Translations under genes and position numbers: made by a program
Shown: positions 5,032 to 5,842 of the stretch, in pieces
How positions within the stretch are numbered: position 1 is the first letter of the stretch
Layout: the number at the start of each line of letters is the position of its first letter
Assembly (NCBI GenBank): GCA_903827735.1
Contig: CAIKJM010000030.1
Span: 1 to 5,842 of the forward strand
Source: an uncultured Rhodanobacter sp.
Lineage (GTDB): Bacteria; Pseudomonadota; Gammaproteobacteria; Xanthomonadales; Rhodanobacteraceae
Length of the DNA: 5,842 nt
Reading direction: 5' to 3'
The notes under the pieces: model-generated
What the model was told of the DNA's origin: nothing
Databases searched by the model: none
What the model saw: only the letters and a program-made list of their open reading frames with translations

Positions 5032-5427
5032 GCCGCCCTTGAGCGCGAACAACCATATTGCGCAACATAGACCAGTCCCAAATAGCGTGAAATATAATTT
5101 AGTCGGAAAATCTCTGTTGAGCTTTTGATCTATTGAATAGTTCAGAGACCACTTGCTTTTGACAATCTCGGTGCCTACTGGCAAACGTCGGAGCAATGAA
5201 TGGTCGGTTGGACCAGCAACGTACTCTGTTTTAGATCCATTATGATCCTCAACAACGTAGACCGTTGCGCAACGGTTGTTTTCGGGTTGAACGCAGGATG
5301 TTTTCGAGGAACTTATAGTCCCGTCCAATTGAATAACGGCTCGCTGATAGATCTCGCTTGCAGCTAAAAGCGACATCATCACTCCGAAGGATAGAAGTGC
5401 TCTGCATTGGCCTCGTGTAGCAAACAT
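5026..5427 (-). CDS. Membrane protein with two helices and an external domain
   Basis: A 133-residue protein with membrane segments at about 9-26 (RALLSFGVMMSLLAASEIY) and about 111-129 (LYFTLFGTGLCCAIWLFAL). The roughly 80-residue domain between them probably faces the periplasm. It contains two cysteines (C45, C53) that could form a disulfide, a VYVVED strand, and RLPVGTEIVKSKWSLNYS. This layout and the VGTEI motif recall DUF3592-type membrane proteins, but the match is tentative. Its function is unknown. ATG lies 16 bases after the cassette edge with no clear ribosome site. The TAA stop (5026-5028) belongs to the attC core. Confidence 0.82.
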   Translation of the reverse strand: MFATRGQCRALLSFGVMMSLLAASEIYQRAVIQLDGTISSSKTSCVQPENNRCATVYVVEDHNGSKTEYVAGPTDHSLLRRLPVGTEIVKSKWSLNYSIDQKLNRDFPTKLYFTLFGTGLCCAIWLFALKGGT

Positions 5428-5437
5428 CGTTTTCGGT

Positions 5438-5494
5438 ACCTAACGCTTGAATTGAGCGGCGGCGTAGCCGTCCGCCTCGAATGAGATGTTAGGC
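5438..5494 (-). repeat. attC site read through by the upstream gene
   Basis: A 57 bp site with cores ACCTAAC (5438-5444) and GTTAGGC (5488-5494), hairpin GGCGGC-GTA-GCCGTCC and flanks CGCTTGAATTGAG and CTCGAATGAGAT. Cutting is expected between G5444 and T5443 on the minus strand. The frame of the preceding gene crosses the whole site and avoids the TAA in the inner core. Confidence 0.95.
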
Positions 5495-5805
5495 CTACCC
5501 GTAGAATTGCTGACAGGAATCCGCTTTATTTCGTAGGGACTGGCGCGCCTCGGAAAGACGGTAAAAGGATAGTAAGAGACCCAATACTCCGCCTTACCGT
5601 GGCAAGTTTGCATGAACCACTGCTCGGCGCGAGTGCCATTGTTACCTGACTGGACAAGACCAACTCGGGTGAGCGAAACGGCGCAAGAAGGCCCGAGGCT
5701 CTCTTTGATCAGGCTTAGCCAATTCGACTCTGGACTACTGTCCGCTGCCACGGAACAAGCTGGAAACGAGAGAGCCAAAATTAGGATGATAATTTTTGTC
5801 GTCAT
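5440..5805 (-). CDS. Small exported protein with an attC-encoded C-terminus
   Basis: A 121-residue protein with a signal peptide: a Lys-containing N-terminus, hydrophobic core IIILILALSF (about 5-14) and a likely cleavage after SVA or SVAA (about 20-21). C17 lies near the cleavage region but its context (FPAC) is a poor lipobox. The mature part holds C41 and C68, which could pair, and the aromatic stretch EYWVSYYPFTVF. No family is recognised. The last 17 residues, PNISFEADGYAAAQFKR, are translated from the attC itself. The stop TAG (5440-5442) lies just past the recombination point, so it is supplied by the next cassette. ATG lies 15 bases after the cassette edge, and the leader (TTAGGCTTTAAGAGC) has at best a weak ribosome site. 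Confidence 0.82.
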   Translation of the reverse strand: MTTKIIILILALSFPACSVAADSSPESNWLSLIKESLGPSCAVSLTRVGLVQSGNNGTRAEQWFMQTCHGKAEYWVSYYPFTVFPRRASPYEIKRIPVSNSTGRPNISFEADGYAAAQFKR

Positions 5806-5814
5806 GCTCTTAAA

Positions 5815-5842
5815 GCCTAACGCTGGAGTTAAGCGGCGGCGA
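5815..5842 (-). repeat. attC site cut by the right edge of the window
   Basis: GCCTAAC (5815-5821) followed by CGCTGGAGTTAAGCGGCGGC matches the outer half of the other sites exactly. The inner half lies beyond the window. It belongs to the next cassette to the right, so the array continues. The cut between G5821 and T5820 defines the right edge of the first complete cassette. Confidence 0.93.

Larger units (their letters stand above)
2724..5842 (-). mobile_element. Distal end of a chromosomal integron cassette array
   Basis: Eight attC sites in the same orientation divide this region into seven complete cassettes. With cassette edges placed between G and TT of each GTTRRRY core on the minus strand, the cassettes are 5444-5820, 4981-5443, 4431-4980, 4043-4430, 3718-4042, 3061-3717 and about 2727-3060. 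Each has one main minus-strand gene followed by its attC. This orientation puts the integrase gene, attI and main promoter to the right of the window and makes the leftmost cassette the oldest end of the array. No integrase is visible here. The near-uniform 57 bp attC sites with related sequences indicate a chromosomal (sedentary) array rather than a short class 1 resistance array, and no known resistance gene is present. Confidence 0.93.

Noticed and set aside
3055..5842. CRISPR array
   Set aside because: The repeats are imperfect 57-63 bp attC sites spaced 325-657 bp apart with genes between them, not short identical repeats with short spacers.

Overview
The window looks like gammaproteobacterial chromosome, most likely Xanthomonadales. 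The reasons are the moderately high G+C, a GacA/UvrY-type regulator, and above all short attC sites of the kind seen in Xanthomonas chromosomal integrons. The taxonomic placement is an inference; no conserved taxonomic marker gene is present.

The left part (1-2200) is chromosomal backbone. The tail of an unidentified plus-strand gene (1-153) converges on a minus-strand NarL/GacA-type response regulator (237-890). A perfectly palindromic terminator (172-203) separates them. Next come an 81-residue minus-strand protein resembling DUF2188 (1062-1307), a roughly 480 bp gap without a convincing gene, and a plus-strand stand-alone receiver protein (1786-2196). In that receiver the phospho-accepting Asp appears to be replaced by Glu.

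The middle part (2197-2723) is non-coding and looks like a junction. It holds an intrinsic terminator for minus-strand transcription (about 2516-2545), a short stretch resembling the 5' end of a P4-type integrase gene with its upstream tandem repeat (2561-2690), and an inverted repeat at the edge of the integron.

The right part (about 2724-5842) is the distal end of an integron cassette array. Seven complete attC sites, six of them intact and the last one decayed, plus one site cut by the window edge, bound seven consecutive gene cassettes of about 325-657 bp. All cassette genes read on the minus strand and each is followed by its own attC, so the integrase, attI and array promoter should lie beyond the right edge. 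In transcription order the cassettes encode: a small exported protein whose reading frame crosses its whole attC; a two-helix membrane protein; a FlaR-like P-loop kinase or NTPase; a 109-residue protein of unknown function; a CPCC-family zinc-ribbon protein; a membrane-anchored coiled-coil protein; and an 81-residue two-helix membrane protein.

The cassettes are packed very tightly. Start codons lie 10-33 nt after the cassette edge, mostly without a clear ribosome binding site, and in four of seven the stop codon is the conserved TAA of the attC. There is little room for internal promoters. The cassettes therefore either depend on read-through from far upstream or are largely silent. The terminator at the array end would stop such read-through before it entered the chromosomal genes.
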